The translations under genes and the position numbers were made by a program. A stretch of DNA of 64,000 nt from positions 124,001 to 188,000 of the forward strand of contig NZ_JAXAFJ010000002.1 in NCBI RefSeq assembly GCF_033898525.1, written 5' to 3'. Below the pieces are notes generated by a model. That model saw nothing but the letters and a program-made list of their open reading frames with translations. It had not been told where the DNA came from and searched no databases. The stretch's first letter is position 1. Each line of letters begins with the position of its first letter. Below are positions 1 through 8,035 of the stretch, in pieces. This DNA comes from Flaviflagellibacter rhizophilus (GTDB lineage Bacteria > Pseudomonadota > Alphaproteobacteria > Rhizobiales > Methylopilaceae).

Positions 1-1
1 G

Positions 2-772
2 ACGCTGACCGCCAACACGCAGCCGGCGCTCCTCGCGGTGTCCATCGCGGCACTGCGGGTGCTGGAGGCCGAGCGCGGTTTGGATCTCCCCTCTCAGGTA
101 AAGTATGTCGCCGGGCATTCGCTCGGCGAATATTCCGCCCTGTGTGCCGCCGGCAGCCTCTCCGTGGCGGATGCCGCAAGGCTGCTGCGGATTCGCGGCG
201 AAGCCATGCAGCAGGCGGTGCCCGTGGGCGCCGGCGGCATGGCGGCTCTCATCGGCACCGATCCCGAGCAGGCCGCCGAAATCGCGCGCGAGGCTGCGGG
301 TGAGGATGTGCTGAGCGTCGCGAATGACAATGGCGGCGGGCAGGTGGTCGTATCAGGCCATAAGGCTGCCGCCGAGCGGGCCATCGAAATCGCAAAGGCT
401 CGTGGCGTGAAGCGCGGCGTCCTTCTGTCGGTTTCCGCACCCTTCCATTCGCCCCTGATGGCACCGGCTGCCGAGCGCATGCGTGAGGCATTGGCCGAGG
501 CGGATGTGCGCGCCCCGGTGGTGCCCGTCGTCGCCAACATGACCGCTTCCGCCGTGACGGACCCCTTCGAAATCCGCCGATTGCTGGTGGAGCAGGTCAC
601 GGGCACCGTTCGCTGGCGCGAAAGCGTGGCCTATATGGCGGCGAATGGCGTTACGCGCTTCGTCGAGGTCGGGTCGGGCAAGGTCCTGGCTGGCCTTGTG
701 AAGCGCATTGCCGACGGTGCCACCGCCAGTTCGGTCGGTACCCCAGAGGATATCGCGGCGTTCAGCGCCTGA
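2..772 (+). CDS. fabD: Malonyl-CoA:ACP transacylase, 5'-truncated by the window edge
   Basis: Transfers malonyl groups from CoA to acyl carrier protein at the start of fatty-acid synthesis in the cytosol. The reading frame is open from base 2, so the N-terminus lies outside the window; the GTG at 38 is internal. The nucleophile motif GHSLGEY, the downstream APFHSP histidine region and the C-terminal EVGSGKVLAGL segment are visible, all standard for FabD. fabG starts 11 bp after the stop with the stop flanked by a strong GAGGAGGA ribosome site, so the two are cotranscribed. Identification is firm; only completeness is limited. Confidence 0.96.
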   Translation, partial: TLTANTQPALLAVSIAALRVLEAERGLDLPSQVKYVAGHSLGEYSALCAAGSLSVADAARLLRIRGEAMQQAVPVGAGGMAALIGTDPEQAAEIAREAAGEDVLSVANDNGGGQVVVSGHKAAAERAIEIAKARGVKRGVLLSVSAPFHSPLMAPAAERMREALAEADVRAPVVPVVANMTASAVTDPFEIRRLLVEQVTGTVRWRESVAYMAANGVTRFVEVGSGKVLAGLVKRIADGATASSVGTPEDIAAFSA

Positions 773-783
773 GGAGGACAATC

Positions 784-1521
784 ATGTTCGATTTGACCGG
801 CAAGAAGGCGCTCGTTACCGGCGCCACGGGCGGAATCGGTGGCGAGATCGCCCGCGCGCTTCACGCACAGGGCGCTCACGTGGCCCTGTCGGGAACCCGC
901 CGCGAGGTGCTGGAGGAACTGGCCTCGCAAATCGGCGAACGCAGCCATGTCGTCCCCTGCAACCTTTCGGACGCAGCCGCCGTGGATGCTCTTGCCGGCG
1001 AGGCAGAGGGTGCACTCGGCGGGCTCGACATCGTCGTCCACAACGCGGGAATCACCCGCGACAACCTCTTCATGCGCATGAAGGATGAGGAGTGGGACCA
1101 GGTCCTGGCGGTGAACCTGACCGCAGGCTTCCGGCTTTATCGCGCCGCCATGCGGGGCATGATGAAGCGCCGCAGCGGCCGGCTCATCGGAATCACCTCG
1201 ATCGTCGGCGTCACCGGCAATCCGGGGCAGGGCAATTACGCCGCGTCGAAGGCCGGCATGATCGGCATGTCGAAGGCTTTGGCCCAAGAAGTCGCGAGCC
1301 GCAACGTGACGGTGAACTGCGTGGCGCCGGGCTTCATCGAGACGCCCATGACGGATGCGCTGAACGAGAAGCAGAAGGAAGCCATCATCGGCCGTGTGCC
1401 GGCCGCACGTCTTGGCTCGGGCGCTGACATTGCGGCCGCAGTGGTTTATCTCTCCAGCGACGAGGCCTCCTACGTGACCGGCCAGACGCTGCATGTGAAC
1501 GGCGGAATGGCCATGATCTGA
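784..1521 (+). CDS. fabG: 3-oxoacyl-ACP reductase
   Basis: NADPH-dependent reduction of 3-oxoacyl-ACP in the fatty-acid elongation cycle. The 245-residue protein has the Rossmann TGATGGIG motif near residue 12, NAGITRDN, the catalytic Ser (SIVG) and the YAASK Tyr/Lys pair, ending in the FabG-typical GQTLHVNGGMAMI. Its length equals that of housekeeping FabG. Position between fabD and acpP separates it from the two other SDR genes of this window, which are not in a fab cluster. The ATG is preceded by GAGGAGGA at 771-778. Confidence 0.97.
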   Translation: MFDLTGKKALVTGATGGIGGEIARALHAQGAHVALSGTRREVLEELASQIGERSHVVPCNLSDAAAVDALAGEAEGALGGLDIVVHNAGITRDNLFMRMKDEEWDQVLAVNLTAGFRLYRAAMRGMMKRRSGRLIGITSIVGVTGNPGQGNYAASKAGMIGMSKALAQEVASRNVTVNCVAPGFIETPMTDALNEKQKEAIIGRVPAARLGSGADIAAAVVYLSSDEASYVTGQTLHVNGGMAMI

Positions 1522-1751
1522 CCTTTCGCCGCCGGTTCGCCCCGTGTGTGGCGGCTTGTGGTCAATGCAGAATAAGTGTGTTAATCGACCCGCGATTTGG
1601 GCCTTGGGGAATACGCTGACACAGGAGCCGCGGTGGCATTCCGCGGGCTGGTCAGCTAAACGGGCACAACCATCGTAAGCCCGATCGGGGGGCGGCTCAG
1701 GCCGATTTCTGTGGCGGCGGGTTTCAACGAAGTTTGTTTAAGGAATGAGCG

Positions 1752-1988
1752 ATGAGCGACATTGCCGACCGGGTTAAGAAGATCGTCGTGGAGCATCTTG
1801 GCGTGGACGCCGAGAAGGTCACGGACAATGCGAGCTTCATCGACGACCTGGGCGCGGACAGCCTCGACACCGTCGAACTGGTGATGGCTTTCGAGGAAGA
1901 GTTCGGCGTCGAGATCCCGGATGATGCGGCCGAGACCATTCTGACGGTCGGCGACGCGACGCGCTTCCTCGAGAAGAACGTCGCCTGA
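1752..1988 (+). CDS. acpP: Acyl carrier protein
   Basis: Small acidic carrier of growing acyl chains; 78 residues. The phosphopantetheine attachment serine lies in GADSLDTVELVM, followed by the acidic helix FEEEFGVEIPDDAAE that docks to FAS enzymes. An AAGGAA ribosome site stands before the ATG. A 230-bp spacer separates it from fabG, longer than other gaps in this cluster, which suggests its own promoter and fits the high level of expression usual for ACP; I could not name a convincing -35/-10 pair in it. Confidence 0.98.
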   Translation: MSDIADRVKKIVVEHLGVDAEKVTDNASFIDDLGADSLDTVELVMAFEEEFGVEIPDDAAETILTVGDATRFLEKNVA

Positions 1989-2038
1989 GTTCCAACGAGT
2001 AACGGGAAGCGCTCAAGGCGCTTCCCGCAGAGGTTTTG

Positions 2039-3301
2039 ATGAGACGGGTCGTCGTTACCGGAATCGGAATGGTTTCGCCGCTGGCCAGCGGCGCGGAGCT
2101 GACCTGGCAGCGCCTGCTGGAAGGCAAGAGCGGCGCGCGGAAGATCGAGAAATTCGAGACCTCCGATCTGCCCTGCAAGATCGCTGCGAATGTTCCGCGT
2201 GGTTCGTCCGAGGGCGAGTTCAACGCTGACGAATGGATGGAGCCCAAGGAACAACGCAAGGTCGATGATTTCATCGTCTTCGCTATGGGGGCTGCAGGCC
2301 AGGCTCTGGACGACGCAAACTGGCATCCCGAAAGCGAAGAAGATCAGTGCGCTTCGGGCGTGATGATCGGCTCCGGCATCGGCGGTATCGAGGGAATCGC
2401 CGACGCGGCCCTGACGCTGCGGGAAAAGGGTCCCCGCCGCATCTCCCCGTTCTTCATTCCGGGACGCCTGATCAACCTTGCCGGCGGATATGTGTCGATC
2501 CGGCACGGTCTCCGCGGTCCCAACAATGCCGTGGTCACGGCCTGTTCGACAGGATCGCACGCCATTGGCGACGCTGCCCGGATCATTGCTCTCGGCGATG
2601 CCGATGTGATGGTTGCCGGCGGCACGGAATCGCCGATCGGTCGTCTCTCGCTCGCGGGGTTCGCCGCATGCAAGGCGCTTTCCACGAATTTCAACGACAC
2701 TCCGGAGCGGGCATCACGCCCGTATGACCGCGGGCGCGACGGCTTCGTCATGGGCGAGGGCGCGGGTGCCGTGGTCCTGGAAGAGCTGGAGCATGCCAAG
2801 GCCCGCGGCGCCAAGATCTATGCCGAAGTCATCGGTTACGGCATGTCGGGCGACGCGTTCCACATCACCGCACCGACCGAGGACGGCAACGGTGCCTATC
2901 GTGCCATGAGCGCCGCGCTCAAGCGCGCCGGCATTCAGCCTTCCGACATCGACTACATCAACGCGCACGGCACCTCGACGCCTCTCGGAGACGAGATCGA
3001 GCTTGGCGCGGTGGAGCGCCTCGTGGGCAACGCGGCCGGCCGCATCTCGATGTCGTCGACCAAGTCGGCGATCGGCCATCTGCTCGGTGCTGCAGGCGCC
3101 GTGGAAGCGATTTTCTCGGTTCTTGCGATCCGTGACAATGTCGCACCGCCGACCATCAATCTCGAAAATCCCTCCGTGGAAACGGCGATCGATCTGGTCC
3201 CGCTCGTGAAGCGGGAGCGGGAGATCAATGTCGTCCTGTCGAACTCCTTCGGGTTCGGAGGCACGAATGCCTCGCTGGTGTTCAGGCGCTATCAGGACTG
3301 A
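2039..3301 (+). CDS. fabF: 3-oxoacyl-ACP synthase II
   Basis: Condensing enzyme that elongates acyl-ACP with malonyl-ACP. The Cys-His-His triad is visible: Cys in VVTACSTGSH, His in NAHGTSTPLGD and His in KSAIGHLLGAAG, plus the C-terminal SNSFGFGGTNASLVF. A TTG at 2036 extends the frame by one codon, but the ATG at 2039 is better spaced from AGAGG at 2029-2033, so it was chosen (420 residues). It follows acpP by 50 bp, the usual alphaproteobacterial order. Confidence 0.97.
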   Translation: MRRVVVTGIGMVSPLASGAELTWQRLLEGKSGARKIEKFETSDLPCKIAANVPRGSSEGEFNADEWMEPKEQRKVDDFIVFAMGAAGQALDDANWHPESEEDQCASGVMIGSGIGGIEGIADAALTLREKGPRRISPFFIPGRLINLAGGYVSIRHGLRGPNNAVVTACSTGSHAIGDAARIIALGDADVMVAGGTESPIGRLSLAGFAACKALSTNFNDTPERASRPYDRGRDGFVMGEGAGAVVLEELEHAKARGAKIYAEVIGYGMSGDAFHITAPTEDGNGAYRAMSAALKRAGIQPSDIDYINAHGTSTPLGDEIELGAVERLVGNAAGRISMSSTKSAIGHLLGAAGAVEAIFSVLAIRDNVAPPTINLENPSVETAIDLVPLVKREREINVVLSNSFGFGGTNASLVFRRYQD

Positions 3302-3371
3302 TCGGTCTTTCGCCGCATTTGGTCGCGAAGACCCATGCCTGGGTCTGGAACCTTGAGGTGACTGGTCAGCG

Positions 3372-4571
3372 ATGATTGACGACAAGGATCCACGGGACGA
3401 TCTCGCGCCTCCTTCGGCGAACGACGAACCGGCCGCGCAGCCCCGAAAAGGCCGTGCCGCCCGCGACCGCCGGCGCACGCGCAAGGGCCGGGGCGGCTTC
3501 GTAACCGGCGCCAGCATCTTCCTGACGCTGCTCACGGTCGCTCTCCTCGCCGCCTTTGCGGTCGCTCATTACGGGGTCAGGGACTACAATCGTCCCGGCC
3601 CTCTCAAAGAGCAGACGACTGTCGTCATCCCGAAGGGCTCGGGCTTACGTGACGTGGCGGAGCGGCTGTCTGCCGCGAAGGCGATCGACAACGAGACCGC
3701 GTTCATCCTGGGCGTCCAGTTCACCGGCAATCGCGGAAAGATGCAGGCCGGCGAGTATGCGTTGCCGGCGGGTGCGAGCATGAGCCAGATCGTGGGCATG
3801 ATCGCCTCGGGCAAGGTGGTGGCATATACGGTCACCATCCCCGAGGGGCTGACCTCGATGCAGATCGTGCAGAGGCTGGAGCAGGAGGAACTCCTCACCG
3901 GCACCGTGCGGAACGTGCCGCCGGAGGGTACCCTTCTGCCGGAAACCTATGAAATCGTTCGCGGCACCACCCGCGAGGCGCTTCTCCAGCGGATGTCTGC
4001 CGCACATACGAAGCTGCTCGCGGATGTCTGGTCGCGCCGCAATCCATCGATCCCCGTGAAGACGCCACAGGAACTGGTGACGCTTGCCTCCATCGTGGAG
4101 AAAGAGACCGGAGTCGCGAGCGAACGCCCACGCGTGGCCTCGGTTTTCTCAAACCGCCTGCAGAAGCGGATGAGGATCCAGTCGGACCCCACCATCATCT
4201 ACGGCCTGGTTGGCGGGAAGGGCACCCTTGGGCGCCCCATCCTGAAGAGCGAGATCCTGCGCCCGACGCCCTACAACACCTACACCATACCTTCACTGCC
4301 GCCCGGCCCCATCGCCAATCCGGGCCGTGCTTCGCTGGAAGCCACAGCGAACCCTCTGCAGACGAACGATCTCTACTTCGTTGCGGACGGAACCGGCGGG
4401 CATGCATTCGCGCCGAGCTATGCCGAGCATCAGAAGAATGTTGCACGGTGGCGCAGCCTTGCGAGCAGCACTGACAATGATCGTGCGGCACCCGATGCCG
4501 TGCCGCAAGCACCAGCCGGTGCACCCGCAGCGGCTGCGCCTCGCGCAAACCCCGCCGCCAGCCGGCCTTGA
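3372..4571 (+). CDS. mltG: Endolytic murein transglycosylase MltG (YceG-like)
   Basis: Inner-membrane lytic transglycosylase that cleaves nascent glycan strands and is thought to set their length. The 399-residue protein has a charged cytosolic N-terminus, one transmembrane helix at about residues 37-60 and a periplasmic YceG domain. The catalytic glutamate is in LASIVEKETG, and SDPTIIYGL and the PYNTYTIPSLPPGPIANPG block are typical of the family. The last 35 or so residues are Ala/Pro-rich and low in complexity, an extension beyond the catalytic domain. fabF-mltG-yicC-gmk is a conserved order. Confidence 0.95.
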   Translation: MIDDKDPRDDLAPPSANDEPAAQPRKGRAARDRRRTRKGRGGFVTGASIFLTLLTVALLAAFAVAHYGVRDYNRPGPLKEQTTVVIPKGSGLRDVAERLSAAKAIDNETAFILGVQFTGNRGKMQAGEYALPAGASMSQIVGMIASGKVVAYTVTIPEGLTSMQIVQRLEQEELLTGTVRNVPPEGTLLPETYEIVRGTTREALLQRMSAAHTKLLADVWSRRNPSIPVKTPQELVTLASIVEKETGVASERPRVASVFSNRLQKRMRIQSDPTIIYGLVGGKGTLGRPILKSEILRPTPYNTYTIPSLPPGPIANPGRASLEATANPLQTNDLYFVADGTGGHAFAPSYAEHQKNVARWRSLASSTDNDRAAPDAVPQAPAGAPAAAAPRANPAASRP

Positions 4572-4593
4572 CACCGACACTGAAGGGCAGGCC

Positions 4594-5481
4594 ATGACGC
4601 TGTCGAGTATGACGGGCTTTGCCCGCGCCGACGGGGCGCTGAACGGCGCGCGTTGGACGTGGGAGCTGAAGACGGTGAACGCGCGCGGCCTCGACATCCG
4701 CGTCAGGGTTCCGGCAGGCTTCGACGACCTTGAGGCGAAAGCGCGAAATGCAATTGCGGAGCGCCTCACCCGCGGCACCTGCCAGGCGGGGCTCAGCCTC
4801 ACCCGCGAAGGATTGGCGCCGAGGCTGCAGGTCAACGAAGCCGTCCTGCAATCCGTGGAAGCCGCGCTTCTGGTGCTGAAGACAAGGATCGACGCCACGC
4901 CGCCATCGCTGGACGGGCTGCTGGGAATTCGCGGCCTTGTCGATGTGGTTGAGCCGTCGGTCGATGCCGAAGCGCATGCGGCGGAGTTCTCGGCGATCCT
5001 CGGCACCTTGGGCGAGGTCCTCGACGGTCTGGAGGCCACTCGGGCCGAGGAGGGCAGAGCGTTGCAGGCGGTGCTCCAGCAAAGGCTCGCGAGCATGAGC
5101 GAACTTGCACGCGCGGCTGATGCCTTGCCGGCGCGGCAGCCGGAAGCCATCCGCACCAGGCTTGCCGAGCAGATAACGGCGCTGCTTGGCGCGGCGCCCG
5201 CGCTGGATACGGACCGACTTCATCAGGAGGCGATCCTTCTGGCCAGCAAGGCCGATGTCCGCGAGGAACTGGACAGGCTCGGAGCCCATCTGCAGGCAGC
5301 GCGGGACTTGCTTGCCGAGGGGAAGGCCGTCGGCCGCCGTCTGGACTTCCTCTGCCAGGAGTTCAGCCGCGAGACGAACACCCTTTGCGCCAAGTCGAAC
5401 GACATCGCGCTCACGGCGATTGGCCTCGAACTCAAGGCGGTCGTTGAACAATTCCGCGAGCAGGTGCAAAACGTCGAATGA
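4594..5481 (+). CDS. yicC: YicC family protein, probable endoribonuclease
   Basis: Members of this family are conserved next to gmk, and some have been shown to cleave RNA. The 295-residue product opens with MTGFARADG and closes with FLCQEFSRETNTLCAKS and the acidic/helical LELKAVVEQFREQVQNVE, the two hallmark ends of YicC. The ATG at 4594 is 22 bp after the mltG stop; the frame is open further upstream but that part overlaps mltG. The stop overlaps the gmk start (ATGA), indicating coupled translation. The exact physiological substrate is not visible from sequence. Confidence 0.93.
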   Translation: MTLSSMTGFARADGALNGARWTWELKTVNARGLDIRVRVPAGFDDLEAKARNAIAERLTRGTCQAGLSLTREGLAPRLQVNEAVLQSVEAALLVLKTRIDATPPSLDGLLGIRGLVDVVEPSVDAEAHAAEFSAILGTLGEVLDGLEATRAEEGRALQAVLQQRLASMSELARAADALPARQPEAIRTRLAEQITALLGAAPALDTDRLHQEAILLASKADVREELDRLGAHLQAARDLLAEGKAVGRRLDFLCQEFSRETNTLCAKSNDIALTAIGLELKAVVEQFREQVQNVE

Positions 5482-6143
5482 TCGCCGAACGCGTAGAGAT
5501 TGCCCGCAGGGGCATCATGCTGGTCGTGTCTTCGCCCTCGGGTGCCGGCAAGACGACCCTGACCCGTAACCTCCTCCAGAAGGAGGAGAATGTGGTTCTT
5601 TCGATCTCGGTGACGACGCGCGAGCGCCGTCCGAGCGAGATCGATGGGGTGCACTATCACTTCATCAGCAGCCGCCAGTTCGAGCGGCTACGGGAGTCGG
5701 GTGAGCTACTGGAGTCGGCCGAGGTGCACGGCAATTTCTACGGAACGCCCCGTGAGCCGGTCGAGAAGGCGCTTTGCGAAGGTCATGACGTGCTGTTCGA
5801 CATCGACTGGCAGGGCACGCAGCAATTGCGCGCGAGCAGCCTGAGCCCCGATGTGATCAGCGTGTTCGTGCTGCCGCCGTCCGCTCCCGAGCTGAAGGCG
5901 CGTCTGGAGCGCCGTGCCGAGGATTCCGCGGAGACGATCCGGCGCCGGCTGGGGAATGCGGCCGAGGAAATCCCGCACTGGACGGAATACGATTACGTGC
6001 TGGTGAACCGCGACCTCGAGAAGAGCTTCGACCGCCTGCGCTCCATCCTCACGGCGGAGCGGCTGAAGCGGGTCTATCCACAGGATATCAACAGCTTCGT
6101 CGACGGGTTGTTGGATGATCTGCGAGACCTGAGCCGGGCTTGA
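5478..6143 (+). CDS. gmk: Guanylate kinase
   Basis: Phosphorylates GMP to GDP with ATP. The 221-residue protein has the P-loop SSPSGAGKTT near residue 20, the GMP-binding TTRERRPSEIDGVHYHF segment and the lid/core GNFYGTPREPVE region. It starts within the yicC stop codon. Its TGA is immediately followed by the reverse-strand stop of rsmA in the hexamer TGATCA, leaving no space for a terminator between these convergent genes. Confidence 0.97.
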   Translation: MIAERVEIARRGIMLVVSSPSGAGKTTLTRNLLQKEENVVLSISVTTRERRPSEIDGVHYHFISSRQFERLRESGELLESAEVHGNFYGTPREPVEKALCEGHDVLFDIDWQGTQQLRASSLSPDVISVFVLPPSAPELKARLERRAEDSAETIRRRLGNAAEEIPHWTEYDYVLVNRDLEKSFDRLRSILTAERLKRVYPQDINSFVDGLLDDLRDLSRA

Positions 6144-6995
6144 TCACAGGGAACGGGCACGTTCCGCCTCAAGCAGCCGCGCGAGGGCCGCAAAGCCCTC
6201 CACACCGATCTCCTCCGCCCGCCGCGTCTCCTGAATGCCGCACGCCGTCAGCGCTGCGACAGGATCACGGAACACGCCCTTCAGGCTCTGCCGGAGCATT
6301 TTCCGGCGCTGCCCAAACGCCGCCTGCGTCACCTGTTCAAGGTCGCGCGCGCGGCACGGATGCGGTTCGGATCTTGGCACGAGATGAACGACGGACGAGG
6401 TGACCTTCGGCGGAGGCACGAAGGCGGACGGGGGAACGTCGAACAGGATGCGGGCTTCCGTGCGCCAGCCGGCGAGCACGCCCAGCCGGCCGTAAGCCTC
6501 GGAACCCGGCTGCGCCACGATGCGCTCCGCGACTTCTCGCTGGAACATCAACGTCAGTGATCCCCACCAGGGCGGCCATGGCCCTGTCAGCCAGCCGATC
6601 AGCAGCGCGGTGCCCACATTGTAGGGGAGGTTCGCCACCACGCGTGCCGGCCCGCTGAAATGCTGCGACGCATCCAGCGCCAGCGCGTCACCCTCAATGA
6701 CTTCGAGGCGGCCGGGATAGTGTTCCGCCACCTCGGCAAGGGCGGCCACGGCGCGACTGTCTTTCTCAATGGCGACGACGCGCTTTGCGCCCATGGCGAG
6801 GAGGCCGCGGGTCAGCCCGCCGGGGCCGGGTCCAACCTCTAGAACCTCGACGCCTTCGAGAGGGCCCGATGCGCGTGCGATGCGCGCTGTCAGGTTCAGG
6901 TCGAGCAGGAAGTTCTGGCCAAGACTCTTCCGCGCCGACAATTCGTGTCGCCGGATAACGTCGCGCAGCGGGGGGAGATCGTCTATCGCGCTCAC
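6144..6995 (-). CDS. rsmA: 16S rRNA (adenine1518/1519-N6) dimethyltransferase
   Basis: Dimethylates two adjacent adenines in the 3'-terminal helix of 16S rRNA during small-subunit assembly (KsgA). The 283-residue protein has KSLGQNFLLD at the N-terminus, the SAM-binding LEVGPGPGGLT motif and the catalytic NLPYNVGT motif. It is the last gene of the lptF-lptG-lptD-pdxA-rsmA operon and overlaps the pdxA stop by 4 bp. Confidence 0.97.
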   Translation of the reverse strand: MSAIDDLPPLRDVIRRHELSARKSLGQNFLLDLNLTARIARASGPLEGVEVLEVGPGPGGLTRGLLAMGAKRVVAIEKDSRAVAALAEVAEHYPGRLEVIEGDALALDASQHFSGPARVVANLPYNVGTALLIGWLTGPWPPWWGSLTLMFQREVAERIVAQPGSEAYGRLGVLAGWRTEARILFDVPPSAFVPPPKVTSSVVHLVPRSEPHPCRARDLEQVTQAAFGQRRKMLRQSLKGVFRDPVAALTACGIQETRRAEEIGVEGFAALARLLEAERARSL

Positions 6996-7996
6996 AAGGC
7001 CTGCCGCGCCGCGAGCTTTGCCGCCAGTTTGAGCGCTGCGATCAGGCTCGACGGATCTGCACGGCCCTGGCCCGCGATGTCGAAAGCCGTGCCATGGTCG
7101 GGCGATGTCCGGACAAACGGCAAGCCGAGGGTGACGTTCACCGCCCGGTCGAACGCCAGCGTCTTGATCGGGATCAACGCCTGGTCATGGTACATCGCGA
7201 GCACCACGTCATAATTCTCGCGTGCGGCGGCGTGGAACAGGGTGTCGGCCGGAAAGGGCCCCGACGCCGCTATGCCTTCCTGAACAAGCGCCTGGACCGC
7301 CGGCTCGATGATGTCCCGATCCTCAAGGCCTATCGCGCCCTCTTCACCCGCGTGCGGGTTGAGGCCTGCCACGGCGATCCGGGGTTTGCGGACATGGAAG
7401 CGCGTGCGCAGGTCAGCAGCCACGATGCGGGCCGTTTGGACGATGAGGTCGGTCGTGAGCGCAGCCGGCACGGCGGCCAGCGGGATATGCACCGTCACCG
7501 GCACCACGGCCAGATCCTCGCACCACAGCATCATCACCGGTATGGATGGGCCGCCGCGCTGTTCCGCCAGAACGCCCAGATAGTCGGTGTGCCCGGGATG
7601 GGGAAAGCCGACACGCAGCAGCGGCGCCTTGGCGATGGGATTGGTAACCACGGCCGAGGTCTTGCCGGCATAGGTCAGTTCCACGGCGCGCCGGATGGAT
7701 TCGATGACCGCCGGAGCGTCTGCGGCATTGGGGATGCCGGGTTCTGCCAGCACTGCCATGTCGAGCGGGATCACCGGCAGGGCCAGCGGGAAGAGTTCCT
7801 GCGCTCGGTCGGCCTCGGTGACGGCGATGGGTACCGCCAGGCCGAGTTGCCTGGATAAGGTCGCCAGATGGTCAGGGTCCGCCAGGATGGCGAAGGGCGG
7901 AACATGAGAGCCCTGGCGGTCAACCCACGCCTTGAGCGCAAGCTCGGGGCCTATACCTGCCGGCTCTCCCATCGTGAGAGCGAGAGGGGCGCTCAT
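6992..7996 (-). CDS. pdxA: 4-hydroxythreonine-4-phosphate dehydrogenase
   Basis: NAD-dependent oxidation of 4-phosphohydroxy-L-threonine in the DXP-dependent pyridoxal-phosphate pathway. The 334-residue protein begins with MGEPAGIGPELA and carries the metal-binding His motifs PHPGHTDYLG, NPHAGEEG and YHDQALIPIKTL. In relatives surA precedes this gene; here lptD does, 39 bp upstream. The stop overlaps the rsmA start. Confidence 0.97.
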   Translation of the reverse strand: MSAPLALTMGEPAGIGPELALKAWVDRQGSHVPPFAILADPDHLATLSRQLGLAVPIAVTEADRAQELFPLALPVIPLDMAVLAEPGIPNAADAPAVIESIRRAVELTYAGKTSAVVTNPIAKAPLLRVGFPHPGHTDYLGVLAEQRGGPSIPVMMLWCEDLAVVPVTVHIPLAAVPAALTTDLIVQTARIVAADLRTRFHVRKPRIAVAGLNPHAGEEGAIGLEDRDIIEPAVQALVQEGIAASGPFPADTLFHAAARENYDVVLAMYHDQALIPIKTLAFDRAVNVTLGLPFVRTSPDHGTAFDIAGQGRADPSSLIAALKLAAKLAARQAL

Positions 7997-8035
7997 GCCG
8001 CGACTTCCCTGTGACGCGCTTCCAGCCTGCGCAAC

